Shown here one piece after another: positions 1 through 9,755 of a stretch of DNA of 35,818 nt. Position 1 is the first letter of the stretch. Every line of letters begins with the position of its first letter. This stretch comes from Clostridia bacterium (GTDB lineage Bacteria; Bacillota_A; Clostridia; Christensenellales; Aristaeellaceae): assembly GCA_017938645.1 (NCBI GenBank), contig JAGBBE010000095.1, positions 1 to 35,818 of the forward strand, written 5' to 3'. The position numbers were made by a program, and so were the translations under genes. The notes below the pieces were generated by a model, which did not search any database, had not been told where the DNA came from, and saw only the letters and a program-made list of their open reading frames with translations.

Positions 1-1042
1 ATTCAGCTTTCCTTAACACTGCATGCGCAGCCTGTACCGCCGCACGCATGGCCGTGGGAAACGGCAGCAGCGAAAGTTCCTCATCATCCGCCATCTGCGC
101 ATTTTCCGGAACGTTCTCCAGTTCAAAATGAAGAATCCGCATGTTCCATACCCTGTGGGTAAACACATGCTTCGCCTCGCCCAGATCAGCCGTAAACTGG
201 CATTCAAATCCACTTTCCCGCAGTATTTCCGCCACAACTGACGGTCGGTTTTCATCCTCGATCAGCTGGAATACATACAATCCGCCGAGCATACGCTCCT
301 CACGACGGGTCACATACACCCTGCTGCCGTGTGTAAGCAGACAAACCGCCATGTCGATCTGCTTAGGCGGTTTCTTTTTTTCATGCACAGGCAGCACATC
401 AGCATCGCCTTCCGCGCATGCGTCGCACAGTTCATACCACGGGCATTTTTCGCATGCAGGCGTACCCGGACTGCAATGGGTTGCGCCCAGTTCCATCAGC
501 GCCTGATTGTAATCTCCCGGACGGTCTGACGGTATGCTCTCCTCCACCAGCTGACGGATTTCCTTCTGCACCGAAGGAATGCCCACATCCTCACGAATGC
601 CGAAGAAGCGCGAAGCTACGCGGTAGACGTTGCCGTCCACCGCCGGAACACGCAGACCGAATGCAATGCTTCCCACAGCGCCCGCCGTATACGGGCCAAT
701 GCCCGGCAGTGCAAGGATTTCCTCATAGGCAGACGGAAAGATGCCGTTATGCTTCGTCATGATAACGCGCGCCGCCTTTTGCAGATTTCTGGCACGGCTG
801 TAATATCCCAATCCTTCCCAAGCCTTGAGCACCTGTTCCTCCGGCGCGTTTGCCAGCGCCTCCACCGTTGGAAAAAGAGTCAGAAAACGGGCGTAATATC
901 CCTTGACCGTTTCTACGCGCGTCTGCTGCAGCATGATCTCCGACAGCCAGATATGATAAGGATTTTTTGTCCGTCGCCACGGCAGATCCCGCCTGCATTC
1001 ATCGTACCACGCAAGCAGCAGCCCGGATGCATTGTTGTCCAT
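1..1042 (-). CDS. mutY: A/G-specific adenine glycosylase MutY, 3' end cut by window edge
   Basis: DNA repair glycosylase that removes adenine mispaired with 8-oxoguanine. The minus frame is open for 347 codons and leaves the window without a stop; since the family is about 350 residues, only the last few are probably missing. Seen: catalytic Glu35 in SEIMLQQ, helix-hairpin-helix around residues 111-124 (LPGIGPYTAG), catalytic Asp136 in VDGNV, and an iron-sulfur cluster loop with Cys190, 197, 200 and 206 in the exact C-x6-C-x2-C-x5-C spacing. Residues about 230-347 fit the NUDIX-like C-terminal domain that reads 8-oxoG. The start at 1042 is chosen for GGAGGATGG at 1047-1055. It is divergent from groES. 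Confidence 0.95.
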   Translation of the reverse strand, partial: MDNNASGLLLAWYDECRRDLPWRRTKNPYHIWLSEIMLQQTRVETVKGYYARFLTLFPTVEALANAPEEQVLKAWEGLGYYSRARNLQKAARVIMTKHNGIFPSAYEEILALPGIGPYTAGAVGSIAFGLRVPAVDGNVYRVASRFFGIREDVGIPSVQKEIRQLVEESIPSDRPGDYNQALMELGATHCSPGTPACEKCPWYELCDACAEGDADVLPVHEKKKPPKQIDMAVCLLTHGSRVYVTRREERMLGGLYVFQLIEDENRPSVVAEILRESGFECQFTADLGEAKHVFTHRVWNMRILHFELENVPENAQMADDEELSLLPFPTAMRAAVQAAHAVLRKAE

Positions 1043-1065
1043 TTCCCATCCTCCTTCCGTGTGCT

Positions 1066-1074
1066 ATTGTACCA
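1066..1074 (-). promoter_or_regulatory. Candidate extended -10 promoter for mutY
   Basis: On the minus strand TGG directly precedes TACAAT, an extended -10 arrangement just upstream of the mutY ribosome binding site. The hexamer 17 bp further upstream does not resemble TTGACA, so the call rests on the -10 alone. Confidence 0.4.
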
Positions 1075-1181
1075 TAAAAACCCCGCGCCGAAACCCGTGT
1101 ACGAAAAAAGTCGAAATTGTGGCTGATTTGTAAAATGCCCTCTTTCCAGCCTCAAAATCGAAAAAAACTGCCCCGGGACGC

Positions 1182-1210
1182 TTGACACTTGGCATGAAAT
1201 GGCTTATAGT
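1182..1210 (+). promoter_or_regulatory. Sigma-A promoter of groESL
   Basis: Perfect -35 TTGACA at 1182-1187, 17 bp spacer, and -10 TATAGT at 1205-1210. Transcription would start near 1217, immediately before the CIRCE operator. Confidence 0.9.
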
Positions 1211-1221
1211 AAGCACTGTTG

Positions 1222-1579
<358 letters not shown>

Positions 1580-1612
1580 TTTTTCCGCTCCGCTTCCCGA
1601 ACTGATTTTTGA

Positions 1613-3262
<1,650 letters not shown>

Positions 3263-3277
3263 GAAACGTACGATATA

Positions 3278-3319
3278 CGAGAAGGAGGATTTCTTTTGCA
3301 AAAGAAATCCTCCCTCTCG
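3278..3319. repeat. 42 bp near-perfect palindrome after groEL
   Basis: The core 3284-3313 is a perfect 30 bp palindrome (GGAGGATTTCTTTTG and its exact reverse complement). It extends outwards to 3278 and 3319 with one A/C mismatch. It starts 16 bp after the groEL stop. No T-run follows, so on its own it is not a standard rho-independent terminator; an mRNA 3' stabiliser or processing hairpin is possible. Confidence 0.85.
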
Positions 3320-3354
3320 TGCTCTCCCTCAAAGAAAACCGATTTATACACATG

Positions 3355-3387
3355 CATGCTTGTGCAAAATGCGCAGGCATGTTTTTT
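3355..3387 (+). terminator. Rho-independent terminator of groESL
   Basis: Arms 3355-3365 and 3371-3381 pair over 11 bp with two G-U wobbles around a 5 nt loop, followed by six T at 3382-3387. Confidence 0.85.
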
Positions 3388-3388
3388 G

Positions 3389-3417
3389 TTGCATTTTGTT
3401 TAACAAGAGGCTATAAT
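3389..3417 (+). promoter_or_regulatory. Sigma-A promoter for the PHP gene (and probably barnase-barstar)
   Basis: TTGCAT at 3389-3394, 17 bp spacer, consensus TATAAT at 3412-3417. It lies directly behind the groESL terminator and 33 bp before the PHP start codon. Confidence 0.85.
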
Positions 3418-3450
3418 AGTTGGGCACATTTGAGGAAGGGAGCTTTGGAG

Positions 3451-4341
3451 ATGGATCTTTTTACCGCAGGCAAGCCATTTTTCAAAGGAAACTTACATTG
3501 TCACACAACCCTCAGCGATGGACGGTGTACGCCGGAGGAAGCTCAGCGGTTTTACAAAGATCTCGGCTATGATTTCCTGACTCTGACGGATCATCGTCTT
3601 CTTTCTGGTCCCACGCATATGTATGACGGCATGCTGGTTCTCAGCGGTACGGAAGCCGATTATTTCCTGCCTGGCGAAGTTGTGCACATGGTATGCTTCG
3701 GTTGGGAAGAAGGTCTGCGCGAGGAGCCTGACATGCCGCTTCCGCGCAACATTCAGCATTGCATCGATCTTACCCGCAAGCATGGCGGCCGCGTTATTCT
3801 GGCTCATCCCGCATGGTCGCTCAACACCATGGAAACCATGAGCGGTCTGGCCGGTATAAGTGCAACGGAAATTTATAACACCGCGTCCGCCCTGCCGTGG
3901 AACGGTGACCGTGCTGATTCCTCTACGCAGGTTGATATCGCAGCCTCGCATGGTATTTTCTTCAATCTCGTTGCTTCTGACGACGCGCATATCTACGAGA
4001 CTCAGGCCGGACGGAATTTTACCATGATCCAGGCAGATGAGCTCACCCGCGAGAGCCTGCTTGAAGCCTTTGACGCCGGACGCTTCTATTGCTCGCAGGG
4101 GCCTGCATTTGAGCAGATCAGCGTTGATGATGACAAGATCACCGTGCGTTGCTCTCCGGTGGAACACATCGTCTTTTACAGCAACGCTGTATGGGCGCGC
4201 AACCGCTGCCACAACGGCCACGACCTCACCAGCGCTGAATACGATCTGCATGCAAACGCTGACCGTCACGAGCGGTATGTTCGCATTCAGCTGATCGACG
4301 CTGAGGGCCGCAGCGCCTGGTCCAATCCCATCATTCTGTAA
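3451..4341 (+). CDS. PHP-domain metal-dependent phosphoesterase
   Basis: A 296-residue predicted cytoplasmic phosphoesterase of the PHP superfamily (PolC exonuclease / histidinol phosphatase fold). Metal-ligand motifs are in order: His16-x-His18 in NLHCHTTLSDG, Asp47-His48 in LTDH, Glu68, His79, His119 in LAHPAW and the ASDDAH segment ending at His180. The C-terminal about 80 residues resemble the sandwich-like extension of some CehA/McbA-type PHP proteins. Substrate is unknown. The ATG at 3451 is preferred because GGAAGGGAG lies at 3434-3442; upstream in-frame ATGs fall inside the terminator and promoter. Barnase follows after 20 bp, so they may be co-transcribed. Confidence 0.85.
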   Translation: MDLFTAGKPFFKGNLHCHTTLSDGRCTPEEAQRFYKDLGYDFLTLTDHRLLSGPTHMYDGMLVLSGTEADYFLPGEVVHMVCFGWEEGLREEPDMPLPRNIQHCIDLTRKHGGRVILAHPAWSLNTMETMSGLAGISATEIYNTASALPWNGDRADSSTQVDIAASHGIFFNLVASDDAHIYETQAGRNFTMIQADELTRESLLEAFDAGRFYCSQGPAFEQISVDDDKITVRCSPVEHIVFYSNAVWARNRCHNGHDLTSAEYDLHANADRHERYVRIQLIDAEGRSAWSNPIIL

Positions 4342-4361
4342 CCATCCAAGGAGGGTCCCCG

Positions 4362-5213
4362 ATGAAGCATCCCGTTTACTGCAGACTGCTTGCGCTGATC
4401 ATGGCGCTTGCGATGATGCTTGCGCTTACGCCTGCTCTGGCGGCCAAAAGCAAGGTCATCACGCTTTCCTCCGCCGACTACCCGGTTACCGAGGACGGCT
4501 GGTACGACGCCATGGAGGAAGTTGCCGTTTACCTGGAGCTGTTTGACGAACTGCCCGACAACTACCTCACCAAAAAAGAGGCGGAAAAGCTGGGCTGGAA
4601 CAACAAGAAGGGCAATCTGCATGCTGTTGCGCCCGGCTGTTCCATCGGCGGCGACCGCTTTGGCAACTACGAGGGCAGTCTTCCCGATAAAAAAGGACGC
4701 AAGTGGACGGAGTGCGACATCGACTTTGACGGCGGCTACCGCGGCAGCGAACGCATTGTATTTTCCAATGACGGCCTGATCTACTACACCGACGACCACT
4801 ACAACACCTTCACCCAGATCAAGGTGACTATTGAAGAAAAGCCGGAAGTCAAGGCTGATCTCACCGTTAAGGTTGATGAATACGGCGAGTATACCTCCAT
4901 CAGTGAAGTGACGGTTTATCTGATCGAATATGGTGCTCTGCCCTGCAACTATCTCACCAAGACGGAAGCCAAAGAGCTGGGCTGGACGGCCAAAAAAGAC
5001 AATCTGGATGAAGTTATGCCCGGCTGCTCCATCGGCGGCGATGAGTTCCAGAACCGCGAGAAGCTGCTTCCCTCCAAGAAGGGCCGCACATGGTACGAGT
5101 GTGATGTTAATACCATTAATGGCAAGCGCAGCGACGAGCGAATCGTCTATTCCAGCGACGGACTGATTTACTACACGCCCGATGCATTTGAATCCTTCAT
5201 CAAGCTGTATTGA
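4362..5213 (+). CDS. Secreted protein with two tandem barnase (RNase N1/T1) domains
   Basis: The signal peptide at residues 1-27/28 (hydrophobic core, ALA cleavage site) indicates export. Two barnase-like domains follow, about 40-155 and 171-283. Against Bacillus amyloliquefaciens barnase, domain 1 keeps every catalytic position: Lys71 (K27), Glu117 (E73), Arg127 (R83), Arg131 (R87) and His146 (H102). Domain 2 keeps Lys200, Glu246, Arg256 and Arg260 but has Ala275 where the catalytic His belongs, so it is predicted inactive or severely impaired. Each domain has a Cys in PGCSIGGD where barnase has Lys, and another in the E-C-D motif. AAGGAGGG at 4348-4355 precedes the ATG. The barstar gene follows 16 bp downstream. 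Ordinary barnase is a single 110-residue domain. Confidence 0.93.
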   Translation: MKHPVYCRLLALIMALAMMLALTPALAAKSKVITLSSADYPVTEDGWYDAMEEVAVYLELFDELPDNYLTKKEAEKLGWNNKKGNLHAVAPGCSIGGDRFGNYEGSLPDKKGRKWTECDIDFDGGYRGSERIVFSNDGLIYYTDDHYNTFTQIKVTIEEKPEVKADLTVKVDEYGEYTSISEVTVYLIEYGALPCNYLTKTEAKELGWTAKKDNLDEVMPGCSIGGDEFQNREKLLPSKKGRTWYECDVNTINGKRSDERIVYSSDGLIYYTPDAFESFIKLY

Positions 5214-5229
5214 TTTTCAGGAGGCACTC

Positions 5230-5508
5230 ATGAGAGACGTTGTACTTGACCTGACCCCTTTTGAAGAGAAGATCTCCCTGCACGGCTATCTCAAGGAAAC
5301 GCTTAATTTTCCCTTCTACTACGGCGCAAACCTTGACGCTCTGCATGACGAATTGACCAGCGAAACGGATCCTCTGCGCATCACCGTGTGCTATCCGTCC
5401 CAGCCCAAGGGCAAAATGGTCGACTATCTGCCTCGCCTCCTGCGTGTATTTGAGGATGCGGCGCGCGAAAATTATCATCTGGAAATCAGCTACCGCGAGG
5501 TGGCGTGA
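5230..5508 (+). CDS. Barstar-family ribonuclease inhibitor
   Basis: A 92-residue cytoplasmic protein that should bind and block the barnase encoded just upstream. It aligns with barstar over its length: the binding segment reads YYGANLDALHD, with Asp36 and Asp40 matching barstar Asp35 and Asp39 (Asp39 is the key contact with the barnase active site). Barstar Trp38 is His39 here, and barstar Glu76 corresponds to Asp. No signal peptide, as expected for an immunity protein. The frame is open from 5182 inside the barnase gene, but AGGAGG at 5219-5224 selects the ATG at 5230. Confidence 0.93.
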   Translation: MRDVVLDLTPFEEKISLHGYLKETLNFPFYYGANLDALHDELTSETDPLRITVCYPSQPKGKMVDYLPRLLRVFEDAARENYHLEISYREVA

Positions 5509-5510
5509 CA

Positions 5511-5544
5511 AAAAGGGAGAGCCTTTCAATCGGCTCTCCCTTTT
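5511..5544. terminator. Bidirectional terminator between barstar and spoIIE
   Basis: A perfect 13 bp stem (5511-5523 with 5532-5544) around an 8 nt loop. It has A-run and T-run flanks so it can end both the rightward barstar transcript and the leftward spoIIE transcript. Confidence 0.9.
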
Positions 5545-5551
5545 ACTATGC

Positions 5552-7870
5552 TTATGCTCTCATGCTGTGCTGACGGTCCATCAGGAGCAGCACCATCACA
5601 CTCATATCGTCTCTCGGTGTTCCTCCGACGGCAAGCAGGGCGTTTCTCAAAAGTGCATCCGCCATGCGCTGCGGCTGAATATACAGGCTTTCCATCAGCG
5701 CATTTTTGAGCAGGGAATCATCGCCGAATGCATCAGCAACACCGTCGCTCATCAGAATGAGGATATCTCCGCTGTGCAGCCGGTATTGCGCCGCTGTGGA
5801 GGACGCCTCCTCCAGAATACCCAGCGGCAGCGAGGAACCTTCGATCTTTTTCATGTGGTTTCCGCGTACCACCCACGAAGCGCAAGCGCCGAGCTTTTCG
5901 GAGGATACATCGCCCGTCCACAAATCCACATCGGCCAGATCCACGGTGGAAAAGCGCTCCTCCTGTGCGCCCAGCAGCATGCCGTTGACAGCTGTAATGG
6001 CCTGATGACGGGTGTATCCGGCCTCCAGAAGCAGCAGGAGCAGTTCGATGGTCTTTTCGCTCTGAATGTGCGCTTCTTCGCCATGCCCCATGCCGTCCGA
6101 GAGCATCATCAGCAGTCTTCCGCCTTCGCATCGTTTGGCAGAGCAGGCATCTCCACATACCTGGGCCTCCTCAGCGCTGAGGGACGCCATGCCGACCGAT
6201 GCGCTGTACAGCGGGATTTCCTCCAGTTCTATGCTTCCCTTTTCAGCTCTGGATACCGAAAGCGGCATGTCCTCTTCTTTGGCAAGCACCTGCAGGAGCT
6301 GATCCAGCTGCTTTTTGCCCATGCCGATGCTTGCGCATTCCAGCGCCGCCTGCAAATGACCATCGACGCGGCGCGCATAGCTCAGCCGTGCCGGAAGGCC
6401 AAGTTCCTCCAACGTAAGCGAAATCACATGTGCTGCGCGCAGATCATTGTAGCTCTCGCCCGCGGCCATTGTGCCCAGCTCGCCCAGCGTACCCGAAAGC
6501 GCCGCCAGATGCGTTAGCGTAAGCTCGCGCTCGTAGCGGGCTTTTTTGATGGCCGCGCTTTTGCGCTGGCGCAGGAGCATTGCATCTCTGGCGAAATCTC
6601 CCGCCTCCTGTGCGTGCAGACAGCCATGCTGCGCCAGTGCAGGAAGCGTATTTTCATCGATGGCTTCGCCCTTACGCGTTAATTCCATCATGTCTGTGAG
6701 CATCCGTTCTGTTCGCGTCCGACTTCGTCCCCAGCACAGCTCACGGTTGGAACAACGTGCACACATCAATCCGCCCAGTTCCTCACCTTCGGACAAAAGA
6801 TCCGGAACGCGCTGCGGAAGGGCTCTTGCAAGGTTTTCGATGGCTTCCCTCATATGAGCAATACGCTGGCTGACAAAGGCATTTTCCATGCTTCTGTCGC
6901 CTGCCTCGACGCCTTTGAGCCATGGTTTGAGTTTATCCAGCTGCGCCTGAGGAATCAGCAGATACGCAAGCGCGCCAAGTCCGGCCGCCCACCAGCCGAT
7001 CGCTGGCTGCGCGCCCGGGGACACAAAGGCACTCAGGGCATTGGCTGCGAGTGCCGACGGAATCATCAGCCAGCGTTTCCGACTGACGCCCGGCAGGCCG
7101 CCCAGCAGTCCCAGAAGTGTGAGCGGTACGGTCAGCGCACTGCTGTGTCCGCCGAACGCCAGTGATAGCCCGCACATCAAACCGCCGATTACCCCATAGA
7201 CCGCTCCGCTCAAATGGGCAAAGACCGCGGTTGCACAAGCAGCGGCAATCTGTCCGAGATTCACACTTCCGACTCTGAAGAAACCCAGGCCGCTGATGGA
7301 CAGCAGCACAATCAGCAGCATGCAGAATCTCTCCAGCGCACGAGCAGTTGCGCCGCTCTGGGAAACTGCATCCGTGCCGTAGCGCATGGCGGCTGAAAAA
7401 AGCATTGCCATAGGCAGCGAGGCGCAGCTGTACACAATGGGAAGCTGTGCTCCATGCCAGAGTGCAGCAGCAATGCGCGGAAGCATCGCCAGTCCGCCAA
7501 GAGCCGCTGTTTCCACGCCTGCGCGCGGACGGCATTTCTGCAAAAGCAGCCATAAAAGACCGCAGCCTGCGTATTGCCACCAATCCGCATCAATTCCCCA
7601 GATGATCCTGAGCAAAAGCGATGCCCCCAAACCCAGCAACATCATCGGCGAAGGCTTGTCCGCGAAAGCAAGAAGGAGCGCCGCTGCAAAAGGCGACGGA
7701 ATGTTGAACCAACGCACGAAGCTCAACAGAAAAATGCATACAGACAATAATACAGGCTTCACAGACGAATGAAGCCGGACTCTGAATTGGCCAAAAAAGC
7801 GGCGAAGCTCCCGTTTCCTGCGGCCCGGCGTGCCTGCAGGTCTGGCCGTCGCCCCGGATGATGAAACCAT
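5552..7870 (-). CDS. spoIIE: Stage II sporulation protein E (PP2C-type serine phosphatase)
   Basis: Sporulation phosphatase that dephosphorylates SpoIIAA to release sigma-F in the forespore. The 772 residues match the family. The N-terminal third holds a run of hydrophobic segments (from KPVLLSVCIFLLSF to ALAYLLIPQ), consistent with the multi-pass SpoIIE membrane domain. A central regulatory region follows and then a C-terminal PP2C domain with metal-binding aspartates in LSDGMGHGEEA, SDGVADAF and GTPRDDMSV. The frame is open back to a TTG at 7891, but AGGAGG followed by a 6 nt gap selects the ATG at 7870. The gene shares a bidirectional terminator with barstar. No clear promoter was found in the 158 bp upstream. 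Confidence 0.95.
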   Translation of the reverse strand: MVSSSGATARPAGTPGRRKRELRRFFGQFRVRLHSSVKPVLLSVCIFLLSFVRWFNIPSPFAAALLLAFADKPSPMMLLGLGASLLLRIIWGIDADWWQYAGCGLLWLLLQKCRPRAGVETAALGGLAMLPRIAAALWHGAQLPIVYSCASLPMAMLFSAAMRYGTDAVSQSGATARALERFCMLLIVLLSISGLGFFRVGSVNLGQIAAACATAVFAHLSGAVYGVIGGLMCGLSLAFGGHSSALTVPLTLLGLLGGLPGVSRKRWLMIPSALAANALSAFVSPGAQPAIGWWAAGLGALAYLLIPQAQLDKLKPWLKGVEAGDRSMENAFVSQRIAHMREAIENLARALPQRVPDLLSEGEELGGLMCARCSNRELCWGRSRTRTERMLTDMMELTRKGEAIDENTLPALAQHGCLHAQEAGDFARDAMLLRQRKSAAIKKARYERELTLTHLAALSGTLGELGTMAAGESYNDLRAAHVISLTLEELGLPARLSYARRVDGHLQAALECASIGMGKKQLDQLLQVLAKEEDMPLSVSRAEKGSIELEEIPLYSASVGMASLSAEEAQVCGDACSAKRCEGGRLLMMLSDGMGHGEEAHIQSEKTIELLLLLLEAGYTRHQAITAVNGMLLGAQEERFSTVDLADVDLWTGDVSSEKLGACASWVVRGNHMKKIEGSSLPLGILEEASSTAAQYRLHSGDILILMSDGVADAFGDDSLLKNALMESLYIQPQRMADALLRNALLAVGGTPRDDMSVMVLLLMDRQHSMRA

Positions 7871-8028
7871 AAGCCGCCTCCTACTGATCAATTACCGAAA
7901 GTATAAACTCCGCTTTTTGTCACAGACGTCGTTTTGCGGTGCGAAAAATGTCAAGTTACGCCTGCAATCCGGCTGCGCATAGCCGACGGCCTCAAGGTGC
8001 AAACTGATGTCCAAAGGAGGCATCAGTC

Positions 8029-8868
8029 ATGGAAAACCAACGAAAGTGGGCCGGATGGATCATCATCGGCGTTGCGATCATTCTGGGCGCAACAGTTTTG
8101 ACACTGAATCAGGGTACGGCTGTGGAAACGCCCGCGGCACAGGAGCGTTCATCGGACGAAAACATCATGCGGCAGCTTTTCCCATATGCAGGCGAAGGCA
8201 GCGACGCTTTTGAAAAGCTTGACATCGACGGACTGGAAGCGCATGCCGTGCTTCGCGGAGGCGAAACTCTGGGATATACGATCCATCAGAATGTACAGGG
8301 TTATGCCGGTCTGATCGGACTGACCGTAGGAATCCGGCCCGATGGAACCATATCCGGGATTCATGTCGGCGGCGATCAGTTCCGGGAAACTGAGAATCTG
8401 GGTGCGAAGGCAAAGGATGCAGAATTTACCGATCAATTCGTGGGCAAGGAGGTTCCGCTTGAACTGGGTCAGGACATCGACGCCATTGCAGGCGCAACCA
8501 TCACCAGCCGAGCTGTGGTGGACGGTGTGAACAACGCTGCCGCTCACCTGAAACCCTTTCTTACGTCTGCACCAGCGGCGGAAAGAACCGCCAACGCCAG
8601 TGTGATCGGCTATGGCGGTCCTGTGCTGGTACGGCTGAGTCTTGGCGAAAACGGCGTGATTGAATCCATCGACATCGGCGGCGCGCGTTTCATGGAAACC
8701 GAAGGCGTCGGCAGCCGCGTGCGTGAAAAGGAGTTTATGGATCAGTTTATCGGAAAGACGCCTCCGCTGACTCTTGGCGAGGACATCGACGCAATCTCCG
8801 GCGCAACGGTGTCCTCTCAGGCTGCGGTGGATGCAGCAAATGATGCAGCCGCCTTTCTGGCGCAGTAA
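8029..8868 (+). CDS. Membrane-anchored protein with two FMN-binding domains
   Basis: A 279-residue predicted extracytoplasmic flavoprotein. Residues 8-26 form one membrane segment with a short charged N-terminus; the rest should face outside. Two FMN-binding (RnfG/NqrC-type) domains follow, about 82-175 and 191-277. Each ends in the flavinylation signature: D151-A-I-A-G-A-T157 and D254-A-I-S-G-A-T260. In the family FMN is attached through a phosphodiester to the motif threonine by ApbE. Domain 1 has Ala where Ser/Thr is usual before GAT. A role in electron transfer at the cell surface is inferred from family. AAAGGAGG at 8013-8020 precedes the ATG. No ApbE or partner redox gene is in the window. 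Confidence 0.85.
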   Translation: MENQRKWAGWIIIGVAIILGATVLTLNQGTAVETPAAQERSSDENIMRQLFPYAGEGSDAFEKLDIDGLEAHAVLRGGETLGYTIHQNVQGYAGLIGLTVGIRPDGTISGIHVGGDQFRETENLGAKAKDAEFTDQFVGKEVPLELGQDIDAIAGATITSRAVVDGVNNAAAHLKPFLTSAPAAERTANASVIGYGGPVLVRLSLGENGVIESIDIGGARFMETEGVGSRVREKEFMDQFIGKTPPLTLGEDIDAISGATVSSQAAVDAANDAAAFLAQ

Positions 8869-8887
8869 ATTTGTCTGCACGACAGCA

Positions 8888-8894
8888 TTCGACA
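8888..8894 (-). promoter_or_regulatory. Possible Spo0A box upstream of the Spo0A-like gene
   Basis: TTCGACA is the exact reverse complement of the Spo0A core site TGTCGAA. It lies 69 bp before the start of the Spo0A-like gene and overlaps a TCGACA -35-like hexamer, but no good -10 follows. A 7-mer is expected about four times by chance in this window on both strands, so this is suggestive only. Confidence 0.3.
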
Positions 8895-8910
8895 AAGGTT
8901 TCGCCTTTTT
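8894..8910 (+). terminator. Weak hairpin with T-run after the FMN-binding gene
   Basis: AAAGG at 8894-8898 pairs with CCTTT at 8904-8908 and the T-run ends at 8910. The stem has only five pairs, so this is a weak terminator at best; the FMN and Spo0A-like genes may be co-transcribed. Confidence 0.3.
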
Positions 8911-8963
8911 ATGGCAGGATGTACACAGCCGCGTGGCGTATTCTCCCGACGGGAGGTGCGTAC

Positions 8964-9755
8964 ATGCGGCTTTTGATTGCCATGCCAGATCCCGACTGCG
9001 CAGCAGCCATCCGGTTTCAGTTTGAGGATGAATACTGGAACACATGCATTGCTTCAGGCGGCCAAGATGCCATCAGCCGTCTGAAAGAGGAGCGGTATGA
9101 TCTGCTCGTGCTGCATGCGTGTCTTCCGGAGGCGGATGGTTTTTTCGTAGGAAAATGGCTTGAAACGCAGCGGCTGGTCTGTCCTCCGCGTGTTGTGTTC
9201 ATTTGTCCGGCAGAGTATTATAAAAAACGTCCATCCTGGGCTGATGCAGTCGTGGAAGCCGGTGTGTCAATGGACAGACTGTGCAGCCTGCTCCACATCA
9301 TCGCAAAAAAGCCGCTGCCTGCACTGGCAGCGGCACAACTTCCGTTTGTCTCGAATGCGGTTGCTCAATTTCTCGATGAGATCGCCATGGACAGCTGCTG
9401 CAAGGGCAGAGTCTATACGGCATGGATCCTGGAAAAGCTGCTTCCCTCTCCCATGCTTCAGGAGTTTTCGCTCCACAGCCTGTATATTGCCTGTGCACGG
9501 GCATTCCACGTGCAGCCGGCTTCAGTTGAAAGATGCATCCGGACTGCCGTGGAAAATGTTTTTACACAGGGCAGTATGCAGGGCATTGAGCATTTTTTCG
9601 GCGCGACAGTAGACCCCGAAAAAGGCAAACCGACCAACCGCGCCTTTCTTCTGCAGGCTGCCTCAGAGCTCAGGCGGTCTTATTCCCTTGCCGATGCGCG
9701 CTCACCGAACAGAAGCGTGATGCACCACAGTCCGGCTGCACCCACAAGTGTATAA
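8964..9755 (+). CDS. Spo0A-like regulator with degenerate receiver domain
   Basis: A 263-residue protein built like Spo0A: receiver-like domain (1-115) and Spo0A-type DNA-binding domain (about 128-238). The C-terminal match is clear: the recognition helix region PASVERCIRTAVENVF (Spo0A ASRVERAIRHAIEVAW) followed by FFGATVDPEKGKPTNRAF. In the receiver, LLVLHACLPEADG aligns with Spo0A VLVLDIIMPHLDG, so the phosphoacceptor Asp56 is His51. The Thr/Ser and Lys switch residues are also not recognisable. It is therefore predicted not to be controlled by the usual phosphorelay. GGGAGG at 8951-8956 selects the ATG at 8964 over an earlier one at 8871. The last about 25 residues extend past the Spo0A homology and lie antisense to the DUF378 gene. 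Confidence 0.85.
   Translation: MRLLIAMPDPDCAAAIRFQFEDEYWNTCIASGGQDAISRLKEERYDLLVLHACLPEADGFFVGKWLETQRLVCPPRVVFICPAEYYKKRPSWADAVVEAGVSMDRLCSLLHIIAKKPLPALAAAQLPFVSNAVAQFLDEIAMDSCCKGRVYTAWILEKLLPSPMLQEFSLHSLYIACARAFHVQPASVERCIRTAVENVFTQGSMQGIEHFFGATVDPEKGKPTNRAFLLQAASELRRSYSLADARSPNRSVMHHSPAAPTSV

Noticed and set aside
3296..3403. A 35-codon TTG-started frame behind AAGGAGG in the post-groEL palindrome
   Set aside because: The ribosome site is part of the palindrome itself, and the frame runs through the terminator and into the next promoter. The product has no recognisable feature.
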